Shown here: positions 1 through 8,386 of the stretch, piece by piece
Layout of the letters: the number at the start of each line of letters is the position of its first letter
Numbering within the stretch: the first letter of the stretch is position 1
NCBI GenBank assembly: GCA_007132505.1
Contig: SLOM01000150.1
Coordinates: forward strand, 1-45,574
Length of the DNA stretch: 45,574 nt
Source of the DNA: Candidatus Sumerlaeota bacterium
Lineage (GTDB): Bacteria > Sumerlaeota > Sumerlaeia > SLMS01
Direction: 5' to 3'
Notes under the pieces: generated by a model
The model's database searches: none
What the model saw: only the letters and a program-made list of their open reading frames with translations
What the model was told of the DNA's origin: nothing
Position numbers and translations under genes: made by a program

Positions 1-54
1 CTGCGACCCCTGCCCGGGGTCAGGGTCCCCCGGGATGAAACGCAACCACCCCTT

Positions 55-156
55 ATCGGCGTGAATCGGCGAAATCGGCGGATGATTTCTTCCGACCGGA
101 GCACGCCATCCGGCCGAACAGCAGAACGGAGATTTCCTGCGATTGGGTCTGCACCC
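55..156 (+). repeat. dispersed repeat, copy 1
   Basis: This 102-bp segment aligns without gaps to 13859-13960 at roughly 83 % identity counted by eye (about 17 mismatches). The first 30 bp contain three ATCGGC units in near-tandem and differ at only two positions between the copies; a second conserved block, CGAACAGCAGAACGGAGA, lies in the middle and GTCTGCACCC closes the element. Similarity stops abruptly on both sides. Both copies are intergenic, in the same orientation and upstream of a plus-strand gene. Function is unknown. Confidence 0.8.
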
Positions 157-201
157 GCGGGCGTTTTCGCTGTTTTGGTGCGTTGTTTCGCCTCTACCCG
201 G

Positions 202-230
202 CCCTGCGAGATCGGGCAGGTCTCGCAGGG
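202..230. repeat. 10-bp perfect inverted repeat
   Basis: CCCTGCGAGA at 202-211 pairs perfectly with TCTCGCAGGG at 221-230 around a 9-nt loop. A further partial copy of the right arm (TCCCGCAGGG) follows directly at 231-240. It lies 200 bp before the PilX-like gene. It has no T-tract, so a terminator is unlikely; it may be an operator or a structured leader element. Confidence 0.5.
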
Positions 231-362
231 TCCCGCAGGGTTCGGTGGACCGCTGCCAAGCGGGTCACGGACACCATCCCACGAAGCCCGGGGGATACAC
301 CCGCCATCAGGGTTATCCCTATTTTGCGGTTGACGCACCCTTAGGCGCGCAGGGCAGAATGC

Positions 363-382
363 AGGGGTGTTACGATACCCCT
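363..382. promoter_or_regulatory. 6-bp inverted repeat upstream of the PilX-like gene
   Basis: AGGGGT (363-368) and ACCCCT (377-382) flank an 8-nt centre, 48 bp before the ATG of the PilX-like gene. Its place between a possible sigma-70 promoter and the start codon would suit an operator or a leader hairpin. No regulator can be named. Confidence 0.25.
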
Positions 383-430
383 TCGCATTTCCGGGCTCCT
401 TCCTCCGCCGGAAATCCTCCAAAACAGAAA

Positions 431-1915
431 ATGAGGCAACCATCAGGAGTTCGTTCGCGTAGCGGCTCGTGGGTATCCAGCAGGCGGCACAACAGGGCCT
501 CGATTCTGATCACCACCGTGATCATGCTTGTTGTGGCCGGACTGTCTGTCGTGGCCCTGATCCAACTGACAACTCAAAACATCCGGGACGTGGATCGGTC
601 TGAGCAGCGCCTTCAGGCGTTCTATGCCGCCGAATCCGGTGCCCAGCGGGTCATTGACTGGTTCAATCGCCCTCACGTCTCCCCCAACTCTTCCTACTTC
701 AGCCCGAACGAGGACGGGAACTACACGGACGAGATGGGGGTCTCGATCATCACGGACTCGTTCGAGACAGCGGACGGCTCTCTTCCCGAAGTCAGGCGGG
801 GACGCGACAACGCCCTGTCGGGCCGGGTGTCGCGCCTGCTTGTGGAGCCACCACGCAGCGACGATCCACCCTTCACCGTGGCCTGGGTCACCAGCGTAGG
901 CGAAAGCACCCGGGGCATCCAGACCACTGTCGAGATGCGGCTTATGGACAACCGCATCCCGGCCATCACCTCCCCCGGGGCCATCCTGTCAATGGGCGTG
1001 GCCTCCAGCGATGGGCAGTTTCAGGTCAACTGGGGCGAGATCTGGGCCGCGGACGAACTCAACCTCCCCCACCCGCTTGGCAACCGATTCCCTACAAGCG
1101 ACGAGGACCCTTGGTTCGCCGTGCGCAGCGAAACCCACCTGATGAATCATCAAGGCAGGGACTACGCCGACGGCTCGGTGCGGGGAGGCTACAGTGACAC
1201 CCCAATCCCCCAAGGGGCCCCCAACTACTACCAGCCCTTCCTCGAGAGTAGCCTCCACCAGAACAACAACAACCTCAGCGGCTTTGAGAACATCCATCAG
1301 CACCAAGTGCTCGACTGGCCGGAGTACGAGTACGAGCGCATGAAGATGCTCGCCATGTACCATGACTTCCCCATCTACCGCACCACTCCGGACGGGGACC
1401 TCATCACCGGCCACGATGCCAACGGCCAGCCCATCGTCCAGTCCTTCAGGGAAGTCTTTGACAAGAGGGAGTTCGATGACCCGAACGCGATAGACCCCGA
1501 CAACGCTCCCCCCATCTACTTCATCGACACGATTGACGGGAATCCGCCGACCCCGGACGGCTCGAACATGGCCACCATCCGGGACACGGGCGGAGACCCG
1601 TTCTACTATGGCAACTTCTTCATTGCGGCGAACGTGTATTTCGGTGGCATCGGCAGCTCCCCCTCCCTGGATCACCCCCGCAAGCCAGACGATTCCATAG
1701 GTCAGCGAATCAGGAACGTGGGTCTGTACGGCCTGATCTACACCTATGGCACGATGGAGCTCCGCGCAAATGGTGACATCTTTGGGGCCGTCATTACCGA
1801 AGGTGGCTTCCTGGGCGGTGGCAGCTGGGAGGTATTCTACGACCACAAGCTGCAGGACGAGAGCCGGACACGGCTGGGCTCCCGCCTGACGGCCAGTCTT
1901 TGGAACTCCTTCTGA
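431..1915 (+). CDS. PilX-like type IV pilus / pseudopilin assembly protein
   Basis: The 494-residue product starts with a basic segment followed by one hydrophobic helix (about residues 24-46, containing SILITTVIMLVVAGLSVVAL), then a polar helical stretch with AFYAAESGAQRV. That arrangement is the N-terminal signature of PilX-type minor pilus assembly proteins, in which the helix anchors the protein in the inner membrane and packs with pilins, and the AAESG region follows it. The rest is a large periplasmic region rich in Asp, Asn and Tyr with no recognised domain. The ATG at 431 was chosen because upstream starts run into the repeat region; its ribosome site is weak. It ends 6 bp from the end of a convergent secretin-like gene. 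The class of protein is likely, the exact subunit is not known. Confidence 0.7.
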   Translation: MRQPSGVRSRSGSWVSSRRHNRASILITTVIMLVVAGLSVVALIQLTTQNIRDVDRSEQRLQAFYAAESGAQRVIDWFNRPHVSPNSSYFSPNEDGNYTDEMGVSIITDSFETADGSLPEVRRGRDNALSGRVSRLLVEPPRSDDPPFTVAWVTSVGESTRGIQTTVEMRLMDNRIPAITSPGAILSMGVASSDGQFQVNWGEIWAADELNLPHPLGNRFPTSDEDPWFAVRSETHLMNHQGRDYADGSVRGGYSDTPIPQGAPNYYQPFLESSLHQNNNNLSGFENIHQHQVLDWPEYEYERMKMLAMYHDFPIYRTTPDGDLITGHDANGQPIVQSFREVFDKREFDDPNAIDPDNAPPIYFIDTIDGNPPTPDGSNMATIRDTGGDPFYYGNFFIAANVYFGGIGSSPSLDHPRKPDDSIGQRIRNVGLYGLIYTYGTMELRANGDIFGAVITEGGFLGGGSWEVFYDHKLQDESRTRLGSRLTASLWNSF

Positions 1916-1921
1916 CGGCGC

Positions 1922-2740
1922 TCACCGTCCGGCAGCGGGGCTTTCAAGCGGCCTGACCCAGACATAGACCATGATCTCGTGACGGGCCGCAGGGCGGGAC
2001 TCATCCCCCGGGCCGGGACGCAGAGGACGCTCCTCGCCTGCGACGATGATCTGGGGTTGGACCGGGCGCAGGCTGGACCGTCCGGCGACACGCACCGTAC
2101 CCCCTTCCCTCGTGAGCGGCTCGTCCAGGCCTTGTATATCCAGCTCGGTTGCCACGCGGATCAGCCCATCCGCGGTAACGGCACTCGGCAGGATGCGCCC
2201 GCGCGCTTCCACGCGTCCGGGGTGGGTGCTTGCCCGGGCCTCCTCCTGTGCCTTGGAGAAGCGGTAGACCTCCAGGTTCGGTGACTCGGCGCGGTGTGCC
2301 AGCACGACACCCCGCGCAAGCGTCCCGGCGGGCAGGTCAAGCGGCCCCTCCCTCAGCCGGCGGTCCAGTGTGAGGAACTGCTGCTCCGTCAGCACCGAGG
2401 TGCGCACCACGTACATGCTGATTTCCACGGGCGGTTCCGGTGAATCCAGCAACTGGACGAGGCGTTGGGCGGTGAAGTGAAGCTCACTGCGGGCAAAGGC
2501 GTCGCCATACCTTTCCGGCACTTTCATGACGAGGGTTCGCCGGCCCTCCGGCAGGAACTCAACCCCCTTGGCGTTGAGCGTGGAGGTGCCGTGCAGGAGT
2601 TCGAGGCGCTTGAGGATCGTTTCCGGGGACTGGTGACGCAGGACGAAACGTTCTTCATGAACGGCTTCCGCGCCGGCCGCGGCCGGAAGGAAGAGCAACA
2701 GAAGGAGAAGGAGCGGGAGCAACGTGCGAAGGGACAGCAT
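1922..2740 (-). CDS. secreted protein with secretin N-domain-like fold
   Basis: The 272-residue product has a clear signal peptide (MLSLRTLL, a run of Leu, then PAAAGAEA). The mature part begins FVLRHQSPETILKRLE and continues to LLDSPEPPVEISMYVV, the pattern of the short repeated N domains (N0/N1, NolW/STN) of secretins such as GspD and PilQ. The C-terminal end, HEIMVYVWVRPLE, resembles the strand that ends secretin proteins, but there is no full-length secretin barrel. The start at 2740 has GGAGGT nine bases upstream; the longer frame lacks a ribosome site. It may be a secretin accessory or a degenerate secretin remnant. Its tail-to-tail neighbour is a PilX-like gene, consistent with a pilus or type II secretion role. 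Confidence 0.55.
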   Translation of the reverse strand: MLSLRTLLPLLLLLLLFLPAAAGAEAVHEERFVLRHQSPETILKRLELLHGTSTLNAKGVEFLPEGRRTLVMKVPERYGDAFARSELHFTAQRLVQLLDSPEPPVEISMYVVRTSVLTEQQFLTLDRRLREGPLDLPAGTLARGVVLAHRAESPNLEVYRFSKAQEEARASTHPGRVEARGRILPSAVTADGLIRVATELDIQGLDEPLTREGGTVRVAGRSSLRPVQPQIIVAGEERPLRPGPGDESRPAARHEIMVYVWVRPLESPAAGR

Positions 2741-2971
2741 GAGAGGGGGACCTCCGGGGAATCGAAAGAAACGTGCGCTCGGGCCAGCCGCCACAGCGCA
2801 CGGAACAAAGACAAGCGGTTTCGCCACCCGGGACGAGCCTCAGTGAATGACCGCCGCCCCCCACCGGACAGCCCCTGCGGCGCGCGGGGGGGCGGAACAA
2901 CCCTTGCCCACCGGCACCCCAGGCAGGCATCTCAGCCGCCGTCTTCTCCAAAGGGAAAGGAACCCGCACAT

Positions 2972-3142
2972 ATGAAAGCCGAACGGCTGCTGGCCACGCT
3001 CCGCGAACAGTACAAGGAATGGGAAGACGACAAGGACGGCGACGAGTACAGGGCTCTCTTCCATGCCTTCTGTTTCCTGAGCTACAAGATGGGCGATTTT
3101 CAGAAGTACCTGGACGAAATGGCGGCGAAGGAGAAGAAGTAA
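2972..3142 (+). CDS. 56-aa conserved-looking small protein
   Basis: A short frame encodes 56 residues, MKAERLLATLREQYKEWE and onward, ending KEKK. It is highly charged, helical, has no signal peptide or membrane segment and contains one Cys (in HAFCFLSY). AAAGGAA sits about ten bases before the ATG. It ends 45 bp before gltX and is probably co-transcribed with it. I recognise no family. The longer frame that covers it begins inside the divergent gene and is not used. Confidence 0.6.
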   Translation: MKAERLLATLREQYKEWEDDKDGDEYRALFHAFCFLSYKMGDFQKYLDEMAAKEKK

Positions 3143-3187
3143 GGCCGCCCGCATCCATCCAACAGACCGCAATTATCCGGAGACCAC

Positions 3188-4681
3188 ATGAGCAAACCAG
3201 TTCGAGTCCGCTTCGCTCCATCCCCGACGGGATTTCTGCACGTCGGCGGCGCCCGCACGGCACTGTTCAACTGGCTGTGGGCCAGAAAGAACAGCGGCAC
3301 TTTCATCCTCCGCGTGGAGGACACCGACGTGGAACGCTCCACGGAGGCCTCGACGGAGCAGATTCTCGACTCGCTGCGCTGGCTCGGCCTCGACTGGGAC
3401 GAGGGGCCCTACTACCAGAGCCAGCGGATGGAGCTTTATCGCGAGAGGCTTGATCAGCTCTGCGCCGAGGGCAAAATCTACCCCGCCTTCGAAACAAAGG
3501 AGGAGCTGGACCGCATGCGCGAGCAGGCCATGGCGGAGAAGCGCAACCCGATATACAACCGGGCAGCGCTGCGTCTCTCCCCCACCGAGGTGGAGGAGCG
3601 GATGAAGTCCGGCCAGGCCTTCGTCTGGCGCTTCAAGGTCCCCGATGAAGGACACACGGTGGTGCCGGAGACGCTCATGAGTGGTGAGTCCGAGTGCCGG
3701 TTCGAGAACGCCGCGATCGGGGACTTCATCGTGACCCGGCCGGGCACGCTCGACAAGCCGGGAGGGCCGCTTTACAATTTCGTATGCGCCGTGGATGACG
3801 CGGATATGGGCATCACCCACGTGATCCGCGGAGCAGACCACCTGAGCAACACCGCCAAGCAGATCCTCCTGCTCGAGGCCATGGTCAGGGAGGTCCCCGT
3901 CTATACGCACTTGCCGCTGATCACCCGCGGGGGCAAGAAGATGAGCAAGCGCGACGAGGACGCGGACCCGCGCTACCCGGTGAGTGTCTCGGCGCGCCGC
4001 GACCTCGGCTACCTCCGCGAGGCGACGGTCAACTTCCTGGCCCTTCTTGGCTGGAGCCACCCGAGCGGCGAGGAAATCTTCCCGCTCGATGAGCTGATCC
4101 GCGAGTTCGGCCTCGAACGCCTCGGCAAGGCCAACGCCAACTTTGACGAGGACAAGTACCTCCACCAGAACGGCTGGTACATGCGGAACCTGCCGGCCGA
4201 GGAGATTGTCCGCCGGGCGATTCCCTTCCTGGAAGCGGCCGGGCTTTCCGCCGCGGACCGGCCGGAGGGCTGGCTCGCCGAGGTGATCGGCCTGGAGATC
4301 GAACGATGCAGGCTGCTCTCCGAATTCCCGGAGGCGCTCGCCTACTTCTTCCAGGCACCGGAATCCTACGAACCGAAGGGCGTTCGGAAGTTTTTCGGCT
4401 CGCCCGAGGCAGCGGAACTGCTGGACCAGACCGCGGGGATTCTTGAAGCGGCGGAGCCCTTCGCCGGCGAGGCACTTGAACCGGAATTGCGTCGGCTCGC
4501 CGAGGAGCGGCAGCTCGGCTTCGGCAAGGTGGCCCAGCCGATCCGCCTTGCAGTGACCGGACGCACGGCGAGCCCGGGGCTTTTCGACGTGCTGCGACTG
4601 CTGGGCCGCGAGGAGTCGGTCCGGCGCCTTCGCACTGCCGCAGAGGCGATCCGCTCCGGAGTCCTCGCTGCGGGGAACTGA
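3188..4681 (+). CDS. gltX: glutamate--tRNA ligase
   Basis: This class I aminoacyl-tRNA synthetase charges tRNA-Glu with glutamate in the cytoplasm. The 497-residue product starts VRVRFAPSPTGFLHVGGART, with the HIGH-type motif in PSPTGFLHVGG, and has the KMSKR loop in GGKKMSKRDEDADP. The catalytic core fills the first 330 residues and is followed by the all-helical anticodon-binding region. Between KMSKR and the conserved GYLREATVNFLALLGW the loop is a few residues longer than in most GluRS (it contains PRYPVSVSARR). The start follows CCGGAGA closely. Some bacteria use such an enzyme for both tRNA-Glu and tRNA-Gln; no amidotransferase gene is in the window to decide this. Confidence 0.97.
   Translation: MSKPVRVRFAPSPTGFLHVGGARTALFNWLWARKNSGTFILRVEDTDVERSTEASTEQILDSLRWLGLDWDEGPYYQSQRMELYRERLDQLCAEGKIYPAFETKEELDRMREQAMAEKRNPIYNRAALRLSPTEVEERMKSGQAFVWRFKVPDEGHTVVPETLMSGESECRFENAAIGDFIVTRPGTLDKPGGPLYNFVCAVDDADMGITHVIRGADHLSNTAKQILLLEAMVREVPVYTHLPLITRGGKKMSKRDEDADPRYPVSVSARRDLGYLREATVNFLALLGWSHPSGEEIFPLDELIREFGLERLGKANANFDEDKYLHQNGWYMRNLPAEEIVRRAIPFLEAAGLSAADRPEGWLAEVIGLEIERCRLLSEFPEALAYFFQAPESYEPKGVRKFFGSPEAAELLDQTAGILEAAEPFAGEALEPELRRLAEERQLGFGKVAQPIRLAVTGRTASPGLFDVLRLLGREESVRRLRTAAEAIRSGVLAAGN
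3898..3907 (-). repeat. CGTATAGACG decamer
   Basis: Exact copy on the minus strand inside gltX, read there as Val-Tyr-Thr (frame C-GTC-TAT-ACG). Confidence 0.6.
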
Positions 4682-4783
4682 GCCGCCGAAGGGATCAGAT
4701 TCCGGCACGTCGCATGCCCCCTGCTGCGGATGGGGCCAAGTGCCCCGTTACAAGTTCATCCTTTCGACGAAGGGGCTTATCCA

Positions 4784-5338
4784 ATGCGCACCGCAGCCTT
4801 AATTCTCAGTGCAGGCCTTGCAGTCCTTGCCGCAACCGGCTGCACACGGGTCCCGCGCGGCGTGGAACCGGTCCGGGACTTCGAGGTCGAGCGCTACCTT
4901 GGCAAGTGGTACGAAATTGCCCGCCTCGACCACCGGTTCGAGCGCGGACTGTCACACGTCACTGCTGAATACTCGCTGCGCGACGATGGGCGGATTGACG
5001 TCCTGAACCGGGGCTACAATGCGGAGAAGGGCGAATGGAGTGAGGCGCGCGCCGTGGCGCGGTTCCGGGGCGAGGACACCGTCGGCAGCCTGAGTGTCAC
5101 CTTCCAGTGGCCGTTCCGCGGCGGTTACCACGTGATCGCCCTGGACAAGGAACATTACGAATGGGCGATGGTCAGCGGCCCTACGCGGAGCTACCTCTGG
5201 ATTCTTGCCCGCGAGCCGGTTCTTGACGAGGAGATCACGGAGAAGCTCGTCGAGCAGGCCCGGGCGGCGGGTTACCCGGTGGACGAGTTGATCTGGGTGG
5301 AGCAGCTACCACGCCCGGACGAGCAGCCCGGGGAGTGA
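4784..5338 (+). CDS. blc: outer-membrane lipoprotein lipocalin (Blc family)
   Basis: The 184-residue product has a lipoprotein signal peptide ending LAVLAATGC, with the Cys as lipidation site. The mature protein opens with the lipocalin motif RYLGKWYEIARLDHRFERG and continues with YSLRDDGRIDVLNRGY and GGYHVIALDKEHYEWAMVSGPTRSYLWILAR, matching bacterial lipocalins such as Blc, which bind lysophospholipids or fatty acids in a beta barrel on the outer membrane. The ATG at 4784 follows GAAGGGG; upstream ATGs lack both a ribosome site and a signal peptide. It stands alone, 102 bp after gltX and convergent with rsfS. Confidence 0.92.
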   Translation: MRTAALILSAGLAVLAATGCTRVPRGVEPVRDFEVERYLGKWYEIARLDHRFERGLSHVTAEYSLRDDGRIDVLNRGYNAEKGEWSEARAVARFRGEDTVGSLSVTFQWPFRGGYHVIALDKEHYEWAMVSGPTRSYLWILAREPVLDEEITEKLVEQARAAGYPVDELIWVEQLPRPDEQPGE

Positions 5339-5352
5339 ATCTGTTGCGATTT

Positions 5353-5373
5353 GCCACACCGGAATGATGTGGC
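5353..5373. terminator. weak hairpin between convergent genes
   Basis: GCCACA (5353-5358) pairs with TGTGGC (5368-5373) around a 9-nt loop, between the ends of the lipocalin gene and rsfS. Neither strand has a good T-tract, so termination is only a possibility suggested by position. Confidence 0.3.
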
Positions 5374-5391
5374 GGCGGGGTTGACAGCCCT

Positions 5392-5784
5392 TCAGGAGCG
5401 GCGTGCGGCTGCCGGCTCGGCTTCCGCTAGTATGCCCTCCCAGTCCACCTCCGGTGCATCGCCCCAGAGGCGGTCGAGGCGGTAGTAATCCCGGGCGTCC
5501 TGGCTCATGATGTGAACCAGCACGTCACCGTAGTCGAGCACCGCCCAGTTCGGACTGCGGTGCCCCTCATTGAGGGGCGTTTTCATGCGCATCTCCTTGA
5601 AGCCCTTCTGGATGCCCTCGCCGATGGCGTTGAGCTGGACGCGATTGGTACCGGTGCAGAGCACGAAGACGTCGGCGAAGTTGCATAGTCCCCGCACGTC
5701 GAGCACCACGATGTCCTGGGCTTTCTTGTCCGCCGCGAAGTTCGCGGCGTATGCTGCTTTGCGCATGGTGTCCATGGTTGGCAA
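5392..5784 (-). CDS. rsfS: ribosomal silencing factor RsfS
   Basis: RsfS binds ribosomal protein uL14 and blocks joining of the subunits when nutrients are short. The product of about 130 residues contains the family core: KKAQDIVVLDVRGLCNFAD, then FVLCTGTNRVQLNAIGEGI, and DYGDVLVHIMSQDARDYYRLDRLWGD. The TTG at 5784 lies 8 bases after AAAGGAT and 17 bases after the stop of yqeK; an in-frame ATG at 5775 is the alternative and would give 127 residues. The yqeK-rsfS order is the classic arrangement; nadD, usually next to them, is not here. Confidence 0.93.
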   Translation of the reverse strand: MPTMDTMRKAAYAANFAADKKAQDIVVLDVRGLCNFADVFVLCTGTNRVQLNAIGEGIQKGFKEMRMKTPLNEGHRSPNWAVLDYGDVLVHIMSQDARDYYRLDRLWGDAPEVDWEGILAEAEPAAARRS

Positions 5785-5800
5785 GTGGCCGATCCTTTCT

Positions 5801-6436
5801 TCAGTCGCCGGAGGTATTGGCGCGGAGCCATTGCTCCATGGCAACGGTCCGGCCGTGGGGCTTGTGGCCCCGTTTGGAAATATGATGGAGCTTGTGGCGT
5901 GCCACGGCAAGCGCCGCTTCGCGCGGTGGAAGGGGAAGGAGTTGCTGGCGGAGCTCCGCGACGCCGGGGAAGTCGCGCGTGGGTTCCAGGAAGTCCGCGA
6001 CATAGAGCACCAGCCCGAGCGTCCCGAGCCCCGGGTTGCCGGTGGTGTGAAACGCGACCGCATCAAGGATGTCCCGGTCCGTGACGCCGTGGTCTCGGCT
6101 GGCGATCGTGGCGGCTGCGGGGCCATGCCAGATCTGGGGATGTGCAAGGTCCTCCTCGCCCGCGGAAAAGACGGGCGACTGCAGCATGAGGGCCTTCTGT
6201 TCGGACGGGGAGCGGGCCTTGGCGGCGTCGTGCAGCAGGGCGGCGATCATCGCCTTTTCCGCCGGGACGTCCCATTGTTCGGCGAGATGGACGGCCAAGC
6301 CTTCGACACCGAGAACGTGATGGAGCCGCCGTGCGGGGAGTTCTTCCGCCAGCGCGGTTCGGAGGCGGCCTGCCAGGGAGGGGGAAGAATGGTCGTCTAA
6401 GCCGATGATTGGAGCCCTTTCGCGAATTACCTGCAC
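5801..6436 (-). CDS. yqeK: YqeK-family HD-domain hydrolase
   Basis: The 211-residue product is an HD-domain metal phosphohydrolase. Visible metal-binding positions are in RRLHHVLGVE, AALLHDAAKAR (the HD pair), the His of WHGPAA, AVAFHTTGNPG and LYVADFLEPTR. This is the pattern of YqeK, reported to split symmetrical Ap4A into two ADP. It lies directly before rsfS and is probably in the same transcript. The GTG at 6436 is the longest plausible start; the first 20 residues are poorly conserved-looking and a slightly later start is possible. Confidence 0.88.
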   Translation of the reverse strand: MQVIRERAPIIGLDDHSSPSLAGRLRTALAEELPARRLHHVLGVEGLAVHLAEQWDVPAEKAMIAALLHDAAKARSPSEQKALMLQSPVFSAGEEDLAHPQIWHGPAAATIASRDHGVTDRDILDAVAFHTTGNPGLGTLGLVLYVADFLEPTRDFPGVAELRQQLLPLPPREAALAVARHKLHHISKRGHKPHGRTVAMEQWLRANTSGD

Positions 6437-6604
6437 GCGAGTTGAAAACTGAACCCAACTGCGCGATCAAAGCAAGCGGATTCGGGCCAACAGGCGATGA
6501 TGGGAGCTTCCGTTTGACATGAAGGCGAAAGGCACCGCTTGTCCCGCCGGGACGCGGATGGCGTAGTTGCGGGGACTCCGGCCGGCGGAGCCAATGCTTC
6601 CGTC

Positions 6605-8347
6605 ATGCGAAGAGAGATGGCTCAGAACAAGGACAAGCGAGAACCGTTGGGAGAGGGTGCGGCCCTTGTGCGGCCGGGCAAGCCGGCGGCGGAGACCGCC
6701 GGGCCCGACCCGGCCAAGCCGACACGCCCCGTCGCCCGGGTGGAGGCACGACCGAAGCAGGAGAAGCCGCGCCCACCGGCATGGCTTTCCACCCGCACCC
6801 GGGAGCTGCTCTTCTGGGCGGGTGTGGTCCTGTGCGTGCTGCTCGTCTCCATGCGGCTGATCCACCTCGGGGGGGACTTCCCGGCGTTCAAGGATCTGCT
6901 CGGCGACGGGGTGCTCTACAGCGACGAGGGCTGGTACGCCGGCAACGCCATCAACTACTGGCAGACAGGCGAGTGGCACCGGCCGGGTGGGCTGAATTTC
7001 GCCGTGAACCTGCCGGTGCTCCAGTTGATGCACCTGGCCTCGTTTGCCGTCTTCGGGATGAACATCGTGGCGGCGCGGCTGACGGTGTTCTTCTCATTCG
7101 TGGGCACCATGGTGCTGATGTACTTTATCCTGCGGCGGTTCGAGGATCGCTGGACGGGGCTTTTCGCCGTCGGCATCGTGTCGGTGAACTTCCTCTTCCT
7201 TATATACAGCCGCCTGGCGCTGGCCGAGATCCCGATGACGTTCTGGATCATGGTGTCGCTGTACCTGGCGGTTCTGAGCAATGGACGGAAGGGCTGGGTG
7301 CTTTCCGGGCTGGCGGGGCTGGCCTACGGTCTGGCCCTCTATACGAAGACAAGTGCCATTTTCGCTTTCCCGCTGCTCATGGCGGCGCTCTTCCTGACGA
7401 ATCTGAGGGGCCGTGAGAAGTGGCTGAAGCTGGTGCCCGCCCTCGTGGTGTTCGTCATCGTTGTTGTGGCTCACTTTCTCCTTCTGGCGCGGCGGTATCC
7501 GGACGATTTTGCCTACTTTCACACGCTCAACGTGGGCCTGCAAGCCTCCCTTGAGCCCAGCGTGCTCCTGGACTATGGCAAGCGCCTGATTGACCGCGTC
7601 CAGATCGTTGACCGGGTGTATTACAGGGTCATGCGCATCCTGGTGCCACTGATGATCCTCTTCGATCCCCGGTTCCGCAGAAATCCGCTCGTCTGGTTTT
7701 CCGTCGCGTGGGTTGTGATTTACATGGCCATGTTCACCTTTTACGTGAACCTGCGTCCCCGTTACTGGCCACCCCTCATGGTGCCCTACGGCATTCTGTC
7801 GGCACTCATTCTGAAGCACCTCTATCTGCAGGCGACGCGCCATCTCCTTGGGAAAGTCTTCCTTGTGGGTTTCATCGCGCTGACCGCACTGGGAGTCGCC
7901 CGGCAGGCCAGGCAGGTGAACTGGTACCTGACGAATGTGGAGTACTCCTTCCGGGAGTTTGCCGCGGAAATCCACGGAATCATGAGCGCCGATCCGGAAT
8001 GGAACAACGTGCTGCTGGGACATTTCGCCCCGACCGTCAGCCTCTACGAGCAGGACGTGATCGGAGTGACCGACCGGTACCTTTCCGGCTCGCTGGCGGA
8101 GCAGATCGAGCGCTACCAGCCGCGCTACATGATCACCGAGGACCATCTGGACAAGGTGGATTTCGTGGACGAGGAAGGCCGCACCCACACGCTGGCTAAC
8201 CTGCCGGGGAGCTACCCCGACCGGCTGGAGACCCTCTCGAAGTACTACGAAGTCGAGTTGGTGGACACCTTCGACGTTTATCGCAACTACATGGGCTGGC
8301 AGATTTGGCTTTACCGTCTTGAGCCCAGGCCCGAACTGGGGTGGTAG
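6605..8347 (+). CDS. ArnT/PMT-like membrane glycosyltransferase
   Basis: This is a polytopic membrane protein of about 580 residues with a basic, Pro-rich cytoplasmic N-terminus and 11-13 predicted helices, followed by a soluble C-terminal domain of about 130 residues. The first periplasmic loop has YSDEGWYAGNA, the acidic motif of GT-C enzymes of the PMT/ArnT families, which move sugars from a lipid phosphate carrier to an acceptor outside the membrane. RLALAEIPMTFW and ALYTKTSAIF are also typical. The ATG at 6605 is used; a TTG at 6539 with AAAGG six bases upstream would add 22 low-complexity residues. It is followed by another membrane protein and may form an operon with it. Donor and acceptor are unknown. 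Confidence 0.75.
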   Translation: MRREMAQNKDKREPLGEGAALVRPGKPAAETAGPDPAKPTRPVARVEARPKQEKPRPPAWLSTRTRELLFWAGVVLCVLLVSMRLIHLGGDFPAFKDLLGDGVLYSDEGWYAGNAINYWQTGEWHRPGGLNFAVNLPVLQLMHLASFAVFGMNIVAARLTVFFSFVGTMVLMYFILRRFEDRWTGLFAVGIVSVNFLFLIYSRLALAEIPMTFWIMVSLYLAVLSNGRKGWVLSGLAGLAYGLALYTKTSAIFAFPLLMAALFLTNLRGREKWLKLVPALVVFVIVVVAHFLLLARRYPDDFAYFHTLNVGLQASLEPSVLLDYGKRLIDRVQIVDRVYYRVMRILVPLMILFDPRFRRNPLVWFSVAWVVIYMAMFTFYVNLRPRYWPPLMVPYGILSALILKHLYLQATRHLLGKVFLVGFIALTALGVARQARQVNWYLTNVEYSFREFAAEIHGIMSADPEWNNVLLGHFAPTVSLYEQDVIGVTDRYLSGSLAEQIERYQPRYMITEDHLDKVDFVDEEGRTHTLANLPGSYPDRLETLSKYYEVELVDTFDVYRNYMGWQIWLYRLEPRPELGW

Positions 8348-8386
8348 CACCCCGGCAGACGGGGAGCACAGGGAGCGCACCGAGTG

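Larger units (their letters stand above)
1..430. other. non-coding leader region with dispersed repeat and hairpins
   Basis: No convincing gene lies here. The stretch holds a small hairpin at 5-21 (GACCCC/GGGGTC arms), dispersed-repeat copy 1 at 55-156, a perfect 10-bp inverted repeat at 202-230 and a 6-bp inverted repeat at 363-382. Open frames crossing it are compositionally unlike the flanking genes and run through the repeat. The hairpin at the left edge may end a gene that lies outside the window. A weak sigma-70-like pair (TTGACG at 330, CAGAAT at 355, 19-bp spacer) could drive the downstream pilus gene, but this is tentative. Confidence 0.5.

Noticed and set aside
61..333. Open frame through repeat copy 1 encoding an Arg/Ser/Pro-rich peptide
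   Set aside because: It has no ribosome site, runs through the repeat and shows composition typical of random frames in GC-rich DNA.
3173..4708. Long open frame antisense to gltX
   Set aside because: It mirrors the coding frame of a certain gene and its product shows no domain; such shadows are common at high GC.
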